Notes: generated from the sequence alone by a model not told the origin. A stretch of 64,000 nucleotides of DNA from Mesorhabditis belari (GCA_958450365.1 CAUEEP010000724.1:1459501-1523500); one strand, 5' to 3'. Positions 34,501 to 45,355 are shown, numbered from the stretch's first letter. A program made the numbers and translations.

Positions 34501-37500
34501 AGTACACCAGGAGTACACCAGAAAGTACACCAGAAAGTACACCAGGAGTACACCAGGAGTACACCAGAAAGTACACCAGAAAGTACACCAAAAAGTACAC
34601 CAGAAAGTACACCAGGAGTACACCAGAAAGTACATCAAGTGTACTAGAAGTTTAGCCTATAAAGTCTGAGTGATTCTTCCGGTTTCTCCACTCGAATTTA
34701 TGTATGGACTCTAATTACGAGAGGAGATGTGGAGAGCAAACAATTGACACATTGGTGTCCGTCCCTTTCCCCTCTCAAATTCTCATCAATCCATCCATTC
34801 CAACGGACACACATTTCAATGGAATTTCTGATGGATGAAGAACATCCGAATTCATAATGGACCGAATTTCTGCGAATGCTTTTAGTCCAGGGAGTCGAAT
34901 ATAAATACAGAAAGTTTAAGCAAATAATGATAATGATTTGATCTGTCTTCGCACTTAGCGCAGATCACAACCCGCTTCCACATTTACTGAGGCAGAAGTG
35001 TAGTTGTCGTAGCCGATGATACTCCGATGGCCGGGCTGGGGCGCTCGGAGGGGAACCCATGGGAGTCGAACCCACGACTAGCCCGCGCCGACGTTGCTCA
35101 ACTTGGCAGATCGGACGGGGTCGACCACAGACCCTTCCCTTTCTGGGCCCCAAGTTTAAGCAATGCGCCTGGAATGTAGATTTGTGTTCATTGCTTTCTC
35201 TAAAGCTTACTATACATTCATTTCACTATAAGCTACTCTAAATCTCTTTTTTCTTTAACTGCTAAGTAACTAGAGAAGTAACTACAAGCGAACATCTACA
35301 AGCGGATGAAACTAAGGGGATTTGAATTGTGAAGCGCAAAAATTGCTTGTATTTTCAATTTTGGATGACCATTTTGACTATTTTAACTATCATTTGATGC
35401 AGAATAAAATTACGCGTCGAATGATACCAAAATTAATCCAAAATGTAATATCCATGCAAAGTTATTGGCTAAAAACCTAAACCCCGCCCATTATGAGCAA
35501 AACTTAACCTTTTGCCCCATAACTTTGCATGGATATTATATATTGAGTTAATTTTGGTATCATTCGACGCGTAATTTTATTCTGCATCGAATGATAGTCA
35601 AAATAGTCAAAATGGAAGGGCTAGTGCTGAGAAAAACACGAGAAATCTTCAATTGCCAATGGCAAAAAGGACAGACAGATATTTTCGTTACAAATTTATT
35701 ACTCGACTACTTTTTCACTCTTTCTTTTCTCATTTTCTCATTCCATTGAGAAAATAAAAATAGTGTATAAACAGGGAAAGATTTATGGGATCCAGGGATC
35801 CAATGGGATCCAATGGGATCCATGAATGGGATCCAACAAGCGTTTTGAGGCGGGGAGGAGCCTGTGGGATGAATGAGGGAGATAATTACAGCACACCATA
35901 AGGTGACCCCACTCAAATGCGACAATTCCTCATTCAAGACTCCAAGAGTCTCCAAGACAAGGCAAAACAAGACAAGACAAGAAAAGAAAACAAAATTGAG
36001 AAGGAAACCCGAATCGATAAGGGATTTGGCTTTAAACAAGTCTTACTCATTGAAAATCTAAAGATTGGAGGCCTAAGAACAGCACCTAAGCCTAAGACAG
36101 CACCTATGCCTAAGAACAGCACCTAAGCCTAAGAGCAGCACCTAAGCCTAAGCTTAAGAACAGCACCTATGCCTAAGAACAGCACCTATGCCTAAGAACA
36201 GCACCTAAGCCTAAGAGCAGCACCTAAGCCTAAGCTTAAGAACAGCACCTAAGCCTAACAACAGCACCTATGCCTAAGAACAGCACTTAAGCCTAAGCTT
36301 AAGAACGGCACCTATACCTAAGAACAGCACCGAAGCCTAAGAACAGCACCGAAGCCTAAGAACAGCACCGAAGCCTAAGAACAGCACCAGAAACCGTTCA
36401 CCAGAAAGAGTGCATTCACAGATTTGAGCAAAAAAAGCAAAGCAAAGTACACGAAACTCTGAGCTTTTTATATCAAAAACAAATCTATTAACTGGAGTAG
36501 CCAGCAATAATAGTCGCTGTGAAAATGATCGCCATCAGAGACTGAAATGTTTGCAGATTAATACAGCGTCTATCCTATTTCAAGGTATAATTTTGAAAAA
36601 CTTTCAGTCGAAACGGTGCACGGCGGTTGGACCTTGTGGTCATCGTGGTCAAAATGTGAGGGAAAGTGTGAGAAAGGTGTCCGAATGAGAGTCCGTTCTT
36701 GCGAGTCGCCACGCCCGAAACGCGGGAAAACCTGTTTGGGTGATGTGATGCAACGAGAGATTTGTCCTTTACCCGATTGTCCAGGTAAAAGATTGAAAAA
36801 ATTGATGGATAAAATTGATGTCAAAGATTTGACTGCACAAGTCTTTTCCTTCCTCTTCCTTCCTTTTTTAAAAAGGAACATACTACCGTAAATACTGTAA
36901 TAGTACCCCACCCCCATAATGACGATGCGGAGCGTTGCATAGTCCAGCTTTGAAGGAGTTTTTCTCGACACTGGTTTATACTACAATGCGCGCGTAGGTA
37001 TCAAAAAATAGCCCTGAATTTCAGCGCTATTTTTTGATACCAAAGACACATTTTTTGAAAGTACGGGCGCTTTGAAAAAAATGAAATACTGAAAAAACTT
37101 TTGCGACTACACGACTGTACGAGGGCGGTGGGGTACTAATTACAGTATTTACGGTAGGTTAACTGGTGAATTTATTCTTTTTCAACACAAGGATGAAAAG
37201 GGAAGAAAAGACTTTGAAAAAACCTAATAGAAAACACTTGAAAGAGGAAAAATAAGTAAAAAGAAGTAAAAAGAAGTAAAAGAAGCCTAATAGAAAACAA
37301 TTATGATTATTATTGATTATTTAAAAGCTGCTTTCTTTCAGATGTCGACTTTTTGATTAAAGATGCAACGAATTGCACTTGCGGCTGCGTTTTGGAGGCT
37401 GAAAGAGGAACTTTCTATGCAACAAAGCCTGGTAAACCAATTGAAAATGAAGAAAATAAAAGATTATATCGAAAACGATAAAAGATTATCTCAAAAAATG

Positions 37501-40500
37501 AAAATAATCGAAGATCTTGATTATTCTTGTTTCAGCAAAAGAATGCAAAGGCAATTTGACATGGGAAATCGCATCGAAGAAAGATCAACTCATTGATTTA
37601 ATCTTTGTCAAAGAGGGACAACCACATGGAACACTTCATCTGCATCAGAAAGGGACAAATGAGGTAAACTTTAGTAAACTTTGGTATCATTTTGATCGTG
37701 AATTTGATTTTATTGGTTTTGTTTCGAATTTTTATCGGGTTCGTGAATTGAAAACTGCGGGCTATTGTCATCTGTGACAGTTTGAGCACTTTCTTCAAAA
37801 GAAACCCATTTTGGTGTCAATGGAAAAGTTGTAGAGAATCAAAAATCTAGCTTATATCCAAATTTCCAAAAAGATACACTTAGTAGTTTCGCTTAAAGTG
37901 TTTTTTGATAAACTTAAACTAAGAACTAAACTTAAGAGTAAGATTTGGATCATTCTTTAAGTTAACTTTAAAATTAACCAATGAAATTTGTCAGTTTCAA
38001 GAGGAAATTCATTTTCAAGAAACCCATTGCACGTTTCAGCTCATAGTTTACAGCCAGATCTCATAAAAACACATCATGGCTGAAGATTTTTATTGAAAAA
38101 CATTTTTTTTAAGCCTTTTAACCAGAAAAGAATCAAATAAACTATGTGAGAGCTCTTGAAACCTGTTCAAGAAAAGCTGCAGTTTGAGTTGTGTGCCAAG
38201 GTTTTTTTGGGAGAAGCCTTTAATATTGGGTTGGTGAATTGAAAACTGCGGGCTATTGTCATATGTGACAGTTTGAGCACTTTCTTCAAAAGAAACCCAT
38301 TTTGGTGTCAATGGAAAACAAAAGGAAAAAAGACTGAAAAAATAAAACACGACGAAAGACTGAAAAATTCTTTGTGGCGGGGTCCTTTTATTGCGTCGGG
38401 TTACGGTAGTTTCCGACGTTTGGCGCGGAAACGTCTGAAAGGCAAAGTGTACGGTGGACGGTCCGAAAGGCATCTGTCGTCACAATTTTATTATTTCAAG
38501 AGAGAATTCCTTTAAATTGATTTAAAGTAAAATGAAATTAAACCCAATTTGTTTAATTACTTTTGTAATTACTTTTAAAATTATTATTTTTTATTATTAT
38601 TATTTAATTCATTGGGTTGGTGAATTGAAAACTGCGGGCTATTGTCATAGGTGACAGTTTGAGCACTTTCTTCAAAAGAAACCCATTTTGGTGTCAATGG
38701 AAAAGTTGTAGAGAATCAAAAATCAAGCTTATATCCAAATTTTCAGAACGATTCAAAAACTCGTTTTCAAGAAATGCCAAATTTACGAATTCTCACAAAT
38801 GAAATGACGGAAAAGGAGGGGGAGGGGAGGGGGGTTACGGTATCTGTCTGTCTTTCTGTCTGCCTTACTGTACGGGCATTTTTCCAGCCGTATTTTGACC
38901 AATATTTTATTTTTCATTTTGGTTTTCAAGAAATGCCAAATTTGCGAATTTTCACAAAACTTGCATTTTAAGCGAAACTACTAAGTGTATCTTTTTGGAA
39001 ATTTAGCTATAAGCCTAATTTTTGATTCTCTACAACTTTTCCATTGACACCAAAATGGGTTTCTTTTGAAGGAAGTGCTCAAACTGGGACATCTCCAGTC
39101 CTCCATTTTTTTTCAATTTCATTTTAAGTTTATGCTTAGCGTTTTCTAGGATATGGAGTTAGGGGTCGATCATGCTACAGAGCTAAAGCACCTTCATACC
39201 CTTGGATTTAAATCGAAACTTGAGGCTTGGGTGCCCCATGATCTCAATAACCTCTAGAAGTGGCAGCGCGCCTCGATCAGTGCCGTTTATCTCTCACAAT
39301 ACAAAAGGAAATCTTTTCTTTCTCGAATTGTGACAGGAGATGAGAAATGGGTTTTATCTCTGAACTTTCGGAGGAAGCGGCAATGGGTGGGGCCAGGCGA
39401 GAAACCCGAAAGTGACTCCAAGCCCGATTTGCACCAGAAGAAGTTTATGCTCTGCGTTTTCTGGGATATGGAGGGAGTGGTGTACTGGGAGTTGCTGGAT
39501 AGCAAGATGACCCTTAATGCAATCAAATACAGTGAACAGTTGGGAAAAGTGAATAAGAAGAAGAAGAGGCCATCCAAGTCAAAGCTCGTTCTCCTCCATG
39601 ACAACGCGCCCTCATGTTGCAAAACTGACTCGCTCTAAAATAAACAGCCTTGTTTGGGAACTTTTGGCGCATTCCCCATACAGTCCGGACCTTGCCCCTT
39701 CTGATTACTATTTATTCCGGATAATGAGTAATGAGCTTGCGGGAGAACACTTCGATTCGGAAGAAGCAGTCAAAAATTGGCTTTGAAAGTTTTTCGATTC
39801 AAAACCAAAATCCTACTACGAAAGAGGAAACCGCAAATTGCCTGTAAAATGGCCAGAAGTCGTCAATAATAATGGAGATTATTTGGAATGAATTCATGGT
39901 TTTATGTTGAATAAATCAAAGTCCCGCAGTTTTCAATTCACCAACCCAATAGATACTTTTTTGATGTTTGCCAGAATCAGAAACTCTTTCAGAATTCGAT
40001 ACTCTTTCAGAATCCGATATTCTTTCAGAAACTTTTATGGAGTTCGGGGAAATCTTTCGAAACCTCACTCACAAAGCGACTCGATTCAAATCTCTTTTTC
40101 CGTTATGTCAATGATGAATCAAAAGAAAGAAATGATATTGAGGAGAATGCGAACCTTTTGCGACCCGGCTTCACCGTAATCTATGCAAAAAGAAGTTTGT
40201 TCTTAAATATAGCGCTTTTAAATGCATATTGAATTGCCAAACTAACGCAATCTTCTCTCGACATCTACTTTTGATCGGATTCTGTGCGGATTCACAAAAA
40301 AAAAGATATTGAAAGATAAAAAATAGATAAAAGAGTAAAAGCTAGATAAAAACTAGACATAAGGTTACGGTAAAAAAGTTGCCACGTTTTAGAAAAGCTA
40401 TTTTAGAGGTAGACACTCTAATTCTCATTGCTAGACTTTTTCCAGGTGAAGTCCTCCCATTGGCCCTCGAGCATGAGCCGTGTCAACCATTTTGCTCTCA

Positions 40501-43500
40501 ACATCTCATCATTGGTTTGTTTTATAGTATAATAACTGTAACTCTTGCACATTTTCCAGGCGGTGTCTGCCTCGTTCTCCTCACTCTCATCCTCATCCCA
40601 CCATTTGTTTGCGCGTCAATTACTCGACGAATCAAACGAAACGAGACACCCACTTTGCCGTTAATCGATAAACGGTAAATGCTTACAATCCTTAGTAAAC
40701 TATTGAGTTGATATAAGAGCTGATATAAGAGCTGATATAAGAGTTGATATAGGAGCTGATTCTTCATAAAAGTATTTTAAAATCTTTTTCAAATCAAAGC
40801 CAAAGCTTCTTCGCAAAGCGGATCCGAACTCGCGGGCAAAGAGGAAATTGAGAGCGCGTCAGATTGAGAGCGCGTCAGATTGAGAGCGCGTCAGATTGAG
40901 AGCGCGTCCGATTGAGAGCGCGTCAGATTGAGAGCGCGTCAGATTGAGAGCGCGTCAGATTGAGAGCGCGTCAGATTGAGAGCGCGTCAGATTGAGAGCG
41001 CGTCAGATTGAGAGAGCGTCAGATTGAGAGCGCGTCAGATTGAGAGCGCGTCAGATTGAGAGCGCGCAGACTTACCACTACACTATTCCATCGATCACAG
41101 AAGGGAAAGAGCCATTATAAACCGGAGATTCAGTACCCAAACTTGCAACGCGTTTTTTCTCGAAAACCAGAGGGTTTTAAGCAAAACTAAATACAGCATC
41201 GGATTCCCCATATCCGAAATACCATTTCTATCACTATTCCGATCCTCCTTCACCCTAATTTTAACCCATTTCCTTGTTAAACTACGCGACGCTCCTATAA
41301 AGCTTCTATTCGAGTATTTACGGGAACAAAATTCATTATTTCATGATTTCAGTCCAAACAGCGAGATGATCCGCTCCGGGAACACCGATCTCACCCAAGT
41401 GAGCGCGCCGAAATTCGTCGCCAAACGGAGCATCGGCATTCAATTGAGTGCACACGGGACACCGAGGTTTGTTTTGGGTGTAAACGGTGAGGCATAATTA
41501 CGGTCCCACGCTTTTGGCTTCGTTTTGGGACTTCTCAAAGTTCGTTCCTTTGACAAGCTCGACGCGCATCATTTTTACGAGATTTTCGGGTATTTAAGCA
41601 AAATTTTTGGAGAAATTTGCTATTTAAATGGGTTTTATGATGAACGAATCCAATTCCAATACGATTCCAATACGGGTCCAATACGGGTCCAATACGGTTC
41701 CAATACGGTTCCAATACGCTTCCAATCCAATTCCAATACGATTCCAATACGGTTCCAATACGGGTCCAATGCGATTCCGATACGGGTCCAATACGCTTCC
41801 AATCCAATTCCAATACGGTTCCAATACGGTTCCAATACGATTTCAATACGATTCCAATACGATTCCAATACGATTCCTATACGGTTCCAATACGATTCCA
41901 ATACGGGTCCAATACGGTTCCAATCCAATTCCAATATGGTTCCAATACGCTTCCAATACGCTTCCAATACGGTTCCAATACGATTCCAATACGGTTCCAA
42001 TACGCTTCCAATACGGTTCCAATACGCTTCCAATACGCTTCCAATACGCTTCCAATCCAATTCCAATACGATTCCAATACGGGTCCAATACGGATCCAAT
42101 GCGCTTCCCATACGGTTCCAATACGCTTCCAATACGGTTCCAATATGGTTCCAATACGCTTCCAATACGGTTCCAATACGGTTCCAATACGGTTCCAATA
42201 CGATTCCAATACGATTCCAATACGGTTCCAATACGCTTCCAATACGCTTCCAATACGCTTCCAATCCAATTCCAATACGATTCCAATACGGGTCCAATAC
42301 GGATCCAATGCGCTTCCCATACGGTTCCAATACGCTTCCAATACGGTTCCAATATGGTTCCAATACGCTTCCAATACGGTTCCAATATGGTTCCAATACG
42401 CTTCCAATACGGTTCCAATACGGTTCCAATACGGTTCCAATACGATTTCAATACGATTCCAATACGGTTCCAATACGCTTCCAATACGCTTCCAATACGC
42501 TTCCAATCCAATTCCAATACGATTCCAATACGGTTCCAATACGGGTCCAATACGATTCCGATACGGGTCCAATACGCTTCCAATCCAATTCCAATCCAAT
42601 TCCAATACGATTCCAATACCATTCCAATACGCTTCCAATACGGTTCCTTTTATGATCCAATCTAATAAAAAGTATAGGCACTTTTTTAGACATCGTTTCC
42701 CTTGAATGTTGAGTGATTGAACTGATAAAAAGATCAAGATAACGTCACTGAAAAAGCTTGAACGTGCCGGTTTTCGAGAGGCATTTTTCGAAGACTTTTA
42801 AAAGTTTTATTCTCAGCATCATATTTTATTATATGATTTTAATGTAAATAGTGAACTAATAAGATAAACACTAAAAAAAATAGCTTCAAGATCTTTTAAA
42901 GCGCTTTTTATGAACTCGAAACTCTTAAACCTCTTATAACTCTTATAAAATGCGAGCTGGACTTTGAGACATCTCAAAACCAAATGAATTCAGTTTTCAG
43001 CAAAAACCAACAAAAACCTACGATAGAAAAACTCTCTAATTTTTATTTTAAAAAGAGTTTTTGAGAATCACTCGAAAAATGGTGGAGAAATTTACGAAAA
43101 AAGCGTGGGACGTCCTCATCCTGTATAAGACGGCAAATAATAATAACGTTTAACAATGATTTTAACAATGATAACAATATTGTAAGCTACTAGAAACAAT
43201 GATAAGTAGACCCCTTAATATAAGCTAAACACTTTGAACATCTTTAAATAGATTTTTCAGGTTTACTAGGTTTTCAGCGTTGAGTTCAAGATGCTAATGA
43301 TATAGAATACGAAGAAACGAAATTGATAGAACAAGAAATTGCCAGAGCCAACAAGAAATTGATACAACTATAGAAAACGATCAAGTTATTTAATTTAGAA
43401 CCGGTCGAGCCACCGCCGACACTCCGTTACCTTTTGGGTCCTCGTCGGCTTCTGTGCTTGACGAATTGGAATATGATGATTACGACGGTAAGTGAAGATT

Positions 43501-45238
43501 GTGATCATAAAAGAGTACATTTATTCAAACGAATAAGGTAGTACAAACAAGCAATTACAAACAAGACAAAAGTACAACTCCTTGGGAAAAATAGCTCTCT
43601 TGGGAAAAATATCTGGGAAAAAGGGAGCCAGACAGCGGGATCGAACCCCCGACCTCCCGACTGAGAAACCGAGCACTTAGCCAGTCAGCCATGACTGCCT
43701 TGGTAGTTCTTCGCTCAACTCGGCTTTTTACTTCAAAACTTCTCGATTAGCAAGCTTCTCAATGGCAAGTCGCGACCTCACCTATAAGAGGCCGTCATGC
43801 CGAGCCGCCTTCAGGGCAGGGGTAGCCTACTGGATAGTGTGCTGGGCCCTGAAACCGAGTTTCCTGTTTTTCTCACGGGTTCGATTCTGCTTGGCGCTAA
43901 GTTCTTTACTTTTGTTGTTTTTCTTTCGTGAATTCTTTGTCATAATTATAAAAAACGTATTTTGTGAGTATTAAGATGTTTTCAAGGTATGAAAAGTTCC
44001 AAAAAACGATAACCACGTGACGGGGATAACAAGCGAATAAAAGTGAAAGTTAGTAGTGAATAAAAGGTTTTTAAATGCTAGATAACATCTAAATCACACC
44101 TTTAATGCTTGACTTTCAACTTTTACAATTTCAATCAACTTTTACAGGAACTCGAGATCCCGGTTCTCTTTTGGCTCCGCCACTCGTCGAACCCTACTCA
44201 ACAATTGATATCGAACAAGTAATATATTGTTGCTTTAGTGCTTTGTGCTCACTAAAATCCTAAACGCACACTTTCTAGCGCACTGAATTCCCGATTTTTC
44301 TCATGACAACAAGTCGAACAAGAAAATTGAGGGATTGAGTGCACTAGAAGGGGGTGTGTTTACAAATTTGAGCACATAGATACTCAAGGATAAAGTCTAG
44401 CAAAGAAAAGACTTCAGAGATCTGCTTATTGAAAAACTTGGCATTTAATCGAAATCACTTGGCTTCCACTTTCTACTCTAAGGCTTCCACTCTAAAGCGC
44501 TAAACTTAAGCAGACCATTTTCACCTTTTGAACACTTTACAGTACTCCGAAACTTGATTACCTACTTTAGAAATGCTAAATGAACAGATTACTGTAAGAC
44601 TAAGCAATACAGGGTGCAGCATATATAATGGAGCTTTAAAAGCATTACTTTTATAGTAATTAACTCTAAAAACGAAAGAAAAAAGACGAAAAAAGACGAT
44701 TTTTTAGAATTGTGGGACATTTGATACGCGCCCCCGCCTCTTTGTCATTGCCATAACTTTGAACTCAAATTTCTTGGCGTTGGACTGTCCAATTTAAATA
44801 TTCTTGGTATCATTCGATGCGCCAAGTCTTTCCCTGTCGATTGGTACAAAAACTATTTAAATTGAACAGCTCAACGCCAAGATATTTGAGTTCAAAGTTT
44901 TGGCAATGGCAAAAGTTTGAACTCGAATATCTTGGCGTTGCGCTGTCCAATTTCAATAGTTTTTGTATTAATGGATAGAGAAAGACTTGGTGCATCCAAT
45001 GATACCAAGAATATTTAAATTGGACAGCCCAACGCCAAGAAATTTGGGTTCAAAGTTAGATTACCAATGGCAAAGGGGGCGCATCTCAAATCTCTTAACT
45101 TGACTGTACTTCACTTGACTGTACTTCTTGACTGTATCAACGTTTACGCAAACACATTTCCAGATCATCGCCGAGGCTCGCAAAATCGTCGATCACGTCG
45201 ACAAAAGTGATGCGCACACACAAGTCGGCAAACTTTAG
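26777..45238 (+). CDS. Type I membrane protein with one TSP1 repeat (693 aa, 21 exons)
   Basis: Exons: 26777-26856, 27006-27088, 27711-27805, 28581-28720, 29501-29579, 30007-30093, 30234-30346, 30872-30924, 31664-31723, 31815-31961, 36608-36784, 37342-37431, 37536-37663, 39975-40175, 40393-40408, 40446-40514, 40560-40674, 41353-41466, 43399-43487, 44148-44218, 45164-45238. All junctions are AG/GT and all phases agree (2082 coding bases). Residues 1-24 form a signal peptide ([18 protein letters not shown]). A Cys-containing, N-glycosylation-rich ectodomain of likely beta/Ig-like fold follows. The TSP1 repeat is at about 317-371 ([24 protein letters not shown]). The transmembrane segment is at about 535-560 ([16 protein letters not shown]). 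The tail is about 130 aa with an acidic patch (DELEYDDYD). This layout resembles THSD1-type adhesion proteins; orthology is not proven. The 16-nt exon 15 is inferred from phase. Introns carry huge arrays. Confidence 0.88.
26862..26932. repeat. AATAAATAAAG(A) array
   Basis: Short A-rich repeats of GAAATAAATAAA in the first intron of the TSP1 gene. Confidence 0.85.
27100..27168. repeat. ATCATCTAATCT array
   Basis: About five units in intron 2 of the TSP1 gene. Confidence 0.85.
27366..27664. mobile_element. Foldback MITE in intron 2
   Basis: Arms of about 95 bp: CATTTCAGGCTTTCAAATGAT on the left is mirrored by ATCATTTGAAAGCCTGAAAT on the right, and CTATAACTTCGCCCAGAG by CTCTGGGCAAAGTTATAG. Confidence 0.8.
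27940..28385. mobile_element. Foldback MITE family F, copy 1 (intron 3)
   Basis: Inverted arms with TTTGATACAAG at both outer ends and a repeated internal module (AAGTCTTTCTCT, ATTTAAATTGAACAGCCCAA). Related copies lie at 32995-33735 and 44700-45095. Confidence 0.8.
28829..29115 (+). repeat. Tandem pair of tRNA-derived units
   Basis: Two units of about 150 bp, each starting near GGAAACGGCCCTCTAAAATG. Each carries an A-box (GGGCGAGTGGCTAACGCG at 28889, TGGCCGAGTGGCTAGCGCG at 29041) and a B-box (GTTCGAATCCA). They resemble a tRNA-derived SINE duplicated in tandem within intron 4. Neither folds as a proper tRNA. Confidence 0.65.
29157..29276. mobile_element. Foldback MITE, TACCGTATTTACTCGAATAG
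   Basis: A 120-bp hairpin with about 45-bp arms; outer ends TACCGTA / TACGGTA; intron 4 of the TSP1 gene. Confidence 0.9.
29636..29934. mobile_element. Foldback MITE, TACCGTAAATACTGTAATAG, copy 1
   Basis: Almost perfect hairpin of about 300 bp. The arms share CAATG(T/C)... GTAGCATAAACCAGTGTCGA and CAAAAAATAGC. Short GGTCATTATG repeats lie near the right end. Intron 5 of the TSP1 gene. Relatives are at 36884-37156 and 58340-58790. Confidence 0.9.
30445..30755. repeat. (ACAG)n / (ATAG)n tetranucleotide array
   Basis: Interrupted ACAGACAGATAG arrays in intron 7. Two copies of GATCCTGTAAACC(A/G)TTGTGCC flank the main block (30410 and 30635), so a segment was duplicated with it. Confidence 0.9.
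31057..31428. repeat. 6/12-bp array GGATCTGGATGT
   Basis: About 62 hexamers in intron 8. Runs of GGATCT alternate with GGATCTGGATGT in a higher-order pattern. Open in many frames on both strands. Confidence 0.95.
31522..31573. repeat. (GACG)n/(ACAG)n microsatellite
   Basis: Tetranucleotide tract just downstream of the 6-bp array, in the same intron. Confidence 0.9.
31985..32345. repeat. 7-bp array TACTCTG
   Basis: About 51 heptamers (TACTCTG, TGCTTTG, TACTCGG), starting only 24 bp after exon 10 ends. A 7-bp unit keeps all three frames open. Confidence 0.95.
32346..32994. other. Unique part of intron 10
   Basis: No exon recognised. Open frames at 32464-32688 and 32700-32996 lack splice or family support. 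A CTTTTACCAG duplication lies near 32830. Confidence 0.5.
32995..33735. mobile_element. Foldback MITE family F, copies 2-3 with inserted array
   Basis: 32995-33205 is one palindromic unit. 33225-33735 is a second whose arms are split by the 18-bp array at 33345-33595. Shared modules: TTTGAGCTCAAATTTCTTGG, GCCAAGTCTTTCTCT and ATATTTGA. Confidence 0.75.
33345..33595. repeat. 18-bp array GAGAGTACGCTTCCAGTA
   Basis: About 13-14 units, inserted inside a foldback MITE arm right after GCCAAGTCTTTCTCT. Single degenerate units (TCTCTTGGAGAGTGCG) lie just past the array. Confidence 0.95.
33957..34637. repeat. 11/12-bp array GAGTACACCAG / AAAGTACACCAG
   Basis: About 60 units in intron 10. The 11-bp and 12-bp variants occur in ordered groups, so the array is itself built of larger repeats. 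Confidence 0.95.
35035..35110 (-). other. tRNA-like B-box region
   Basis: Minus strand GGGTTCGACTCCC is a strong B-box, but the expected A-box upstream is weak (TGCCAAGTTGAGCAACG). Confidence 0.35.
35363..35616. mobile_element. Foldback MITE in intron 10
   Basis: Arms of about 110 bp with CATTTTGACTATTTT at the left end and its complement at the right, and TAATATCCATGCAAAGTTAT mirrored by ATAACTTTGCATGGATATTA. Confidence 0.85.
36066..36385. repeat. 17-20-bp array CACCTAAGCCTAAGAACAG
   Basis: About 17 diverged units in intron 10, ending 220 bp before the TSP1 exon. Confidence 0.9.
36884..37156. mobile_element. Foldback MITE, TACCGTAAATACTGTAATAG, copy 2
   Basis: Same ends as 29636-29934, but the right arm has been replaced by a different segment (GAAAGTACGGGCGCTTTG), also present at 58700-58790. 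Intron 11. Confidence 0.85.
38226..39949 (+). mobile_element. Mariner element in intron 13
   Basis: Ends TTGGGTTGGTGAATTG and its complement, flanked by TA on both sides (38224-38225, 39950-39951). A second internal TIR at 38611 and another partial end at 37743 show nested or partial copies. Holds the transposase pseudogene at 39120-39890. Confidence 0.85.
39120..39890 (+). pseudogene. Mariner transposase pseudogene
   Basis: Readable blocks: [44 protein letters not shown], then after a frameshift near 39605 [35 protein letters not shown] and the C-terminal [18 protein letters not shown]. The aspartates of TGDEKW, LLHDNA and APSDYYLF are visible. In-frame stops in the N-terminal part and the frameshift make it inactive. 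Confidence 0.9.
40393..40408 (+). other. Proposed 16-nt microexon (exon 15 of the TSP1 gene)
   Basis: AAAAGCTATTTTAGAG is bounded by TTTTAG and GTAGAC. It converts the phase-0 end of exon 14 to the phase-1 start that exon 16 needs for the transmembrane frame. Without it the two exons do not join in frame. Confidence 0.55.
40690..40762. repeat. 12-bp array GAGCTGATATAA
   Basis: Four to five units in intron 17. Confidence 0.85.
40853..41070. repeat. 16-bp array ATTGAGAGCGCGTCAG
   Basis: About 13 nearly identical units in intron 17; homogeneous, so recent or well corrected. Confidence 0.95.
41645..42648. repeat. 11-bp array TTCCAATACGG with 209-bp higher-order period
   Basis: About 91 units in intron 18. 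A marker variant (GGATCCAATGCGCTTCCC) recurs exactly 209 bp apart (19 x 11) at 42092 and 42301. A short run of the same unit occurs alone at 56925-56958. Open frames up to 376 aa are artefacts. Confidence 0.95.
42649..43398. other. Rest of intron 18
   Basis: AT-rich unique sequence; no exon or mobile element recognised. Confidence 0.5.
43628..43702 (-). other. tRNA-like sequence
   Basis: Minus strand: A-box TGGCTGACTGGCTAAGTG, B-box GGTTCGATCCC. AGGCAGT and GCTGTCT could pair as an acceptor stem, but spacing to the boxes is off. Related to 18100-18178. In intron 19. Confidence 0.55.
43810..43905 (+). other. tRNA-like sequence
   Basis: A-box-like GGTAGCCTACTGGATAGTG and B-box GGGTTCGATTC in intron 19, about 100 bp from the tRNA-like unit on the other strand. 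Confidence 0.45.
44700..45095. mobile_element. Foldback MITE family F, copy 4 (intron 20)
   Basis: Arms contain TTTGATACGCGCCCCCGCC, AAGTCTTTCCCTGTCGATTG and ATTTAAATTGGACAGCCCAA, mirrored within the element. Confidence 0.8.
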
Positions 45239-45355
45239 TACAACTTTATCTTTTGAACGGGTTTTTTTTTGAAACTTTCTGTCTTTTGTGCAATGATTTG
45301 ATTCTACACTCTTTCCTTCTACAGTCGTTTATGCAAATTTCTATTTTTATCTACG

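Larger units (their letters stand above)
34638..36065. other. Unique and foldback sequence in intron 10
   Basis: Holds a foldback MITE at 35363-35616 (arms with AATAAAATTACGCGTCGAAT), a tRNA-like piece near 35040-35110 and short GGGATCCAAT repeats at about 35786-35832. No exon found in the phase needed by the TSP1 gene. Confidence 0.5.

Noticed and set aside
33906..34638. Three overlapping minus-strand frames of 215-233 aa ([10 protein letters not shown] repeats)
   Set aside because: All three frames of the 11/12-bp array are open, the signature of a stop-free repeat rather than a gene.
37363..37777. Plus-strand frames of 77 and 86 aa
   Set aside because: They are shadow frames of exons 12 and 13 of the TSP1 gene, extended into introns.
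41525..42655. 376-aa open frame with [10 protein letters not shown] repeats (+), and similar long frames on the minus strand
   Set aside because: Pure product of the 11-bp array inside intron 18 of the TSP1 gene; three frames are open and none has a promoter, splice or family signal.
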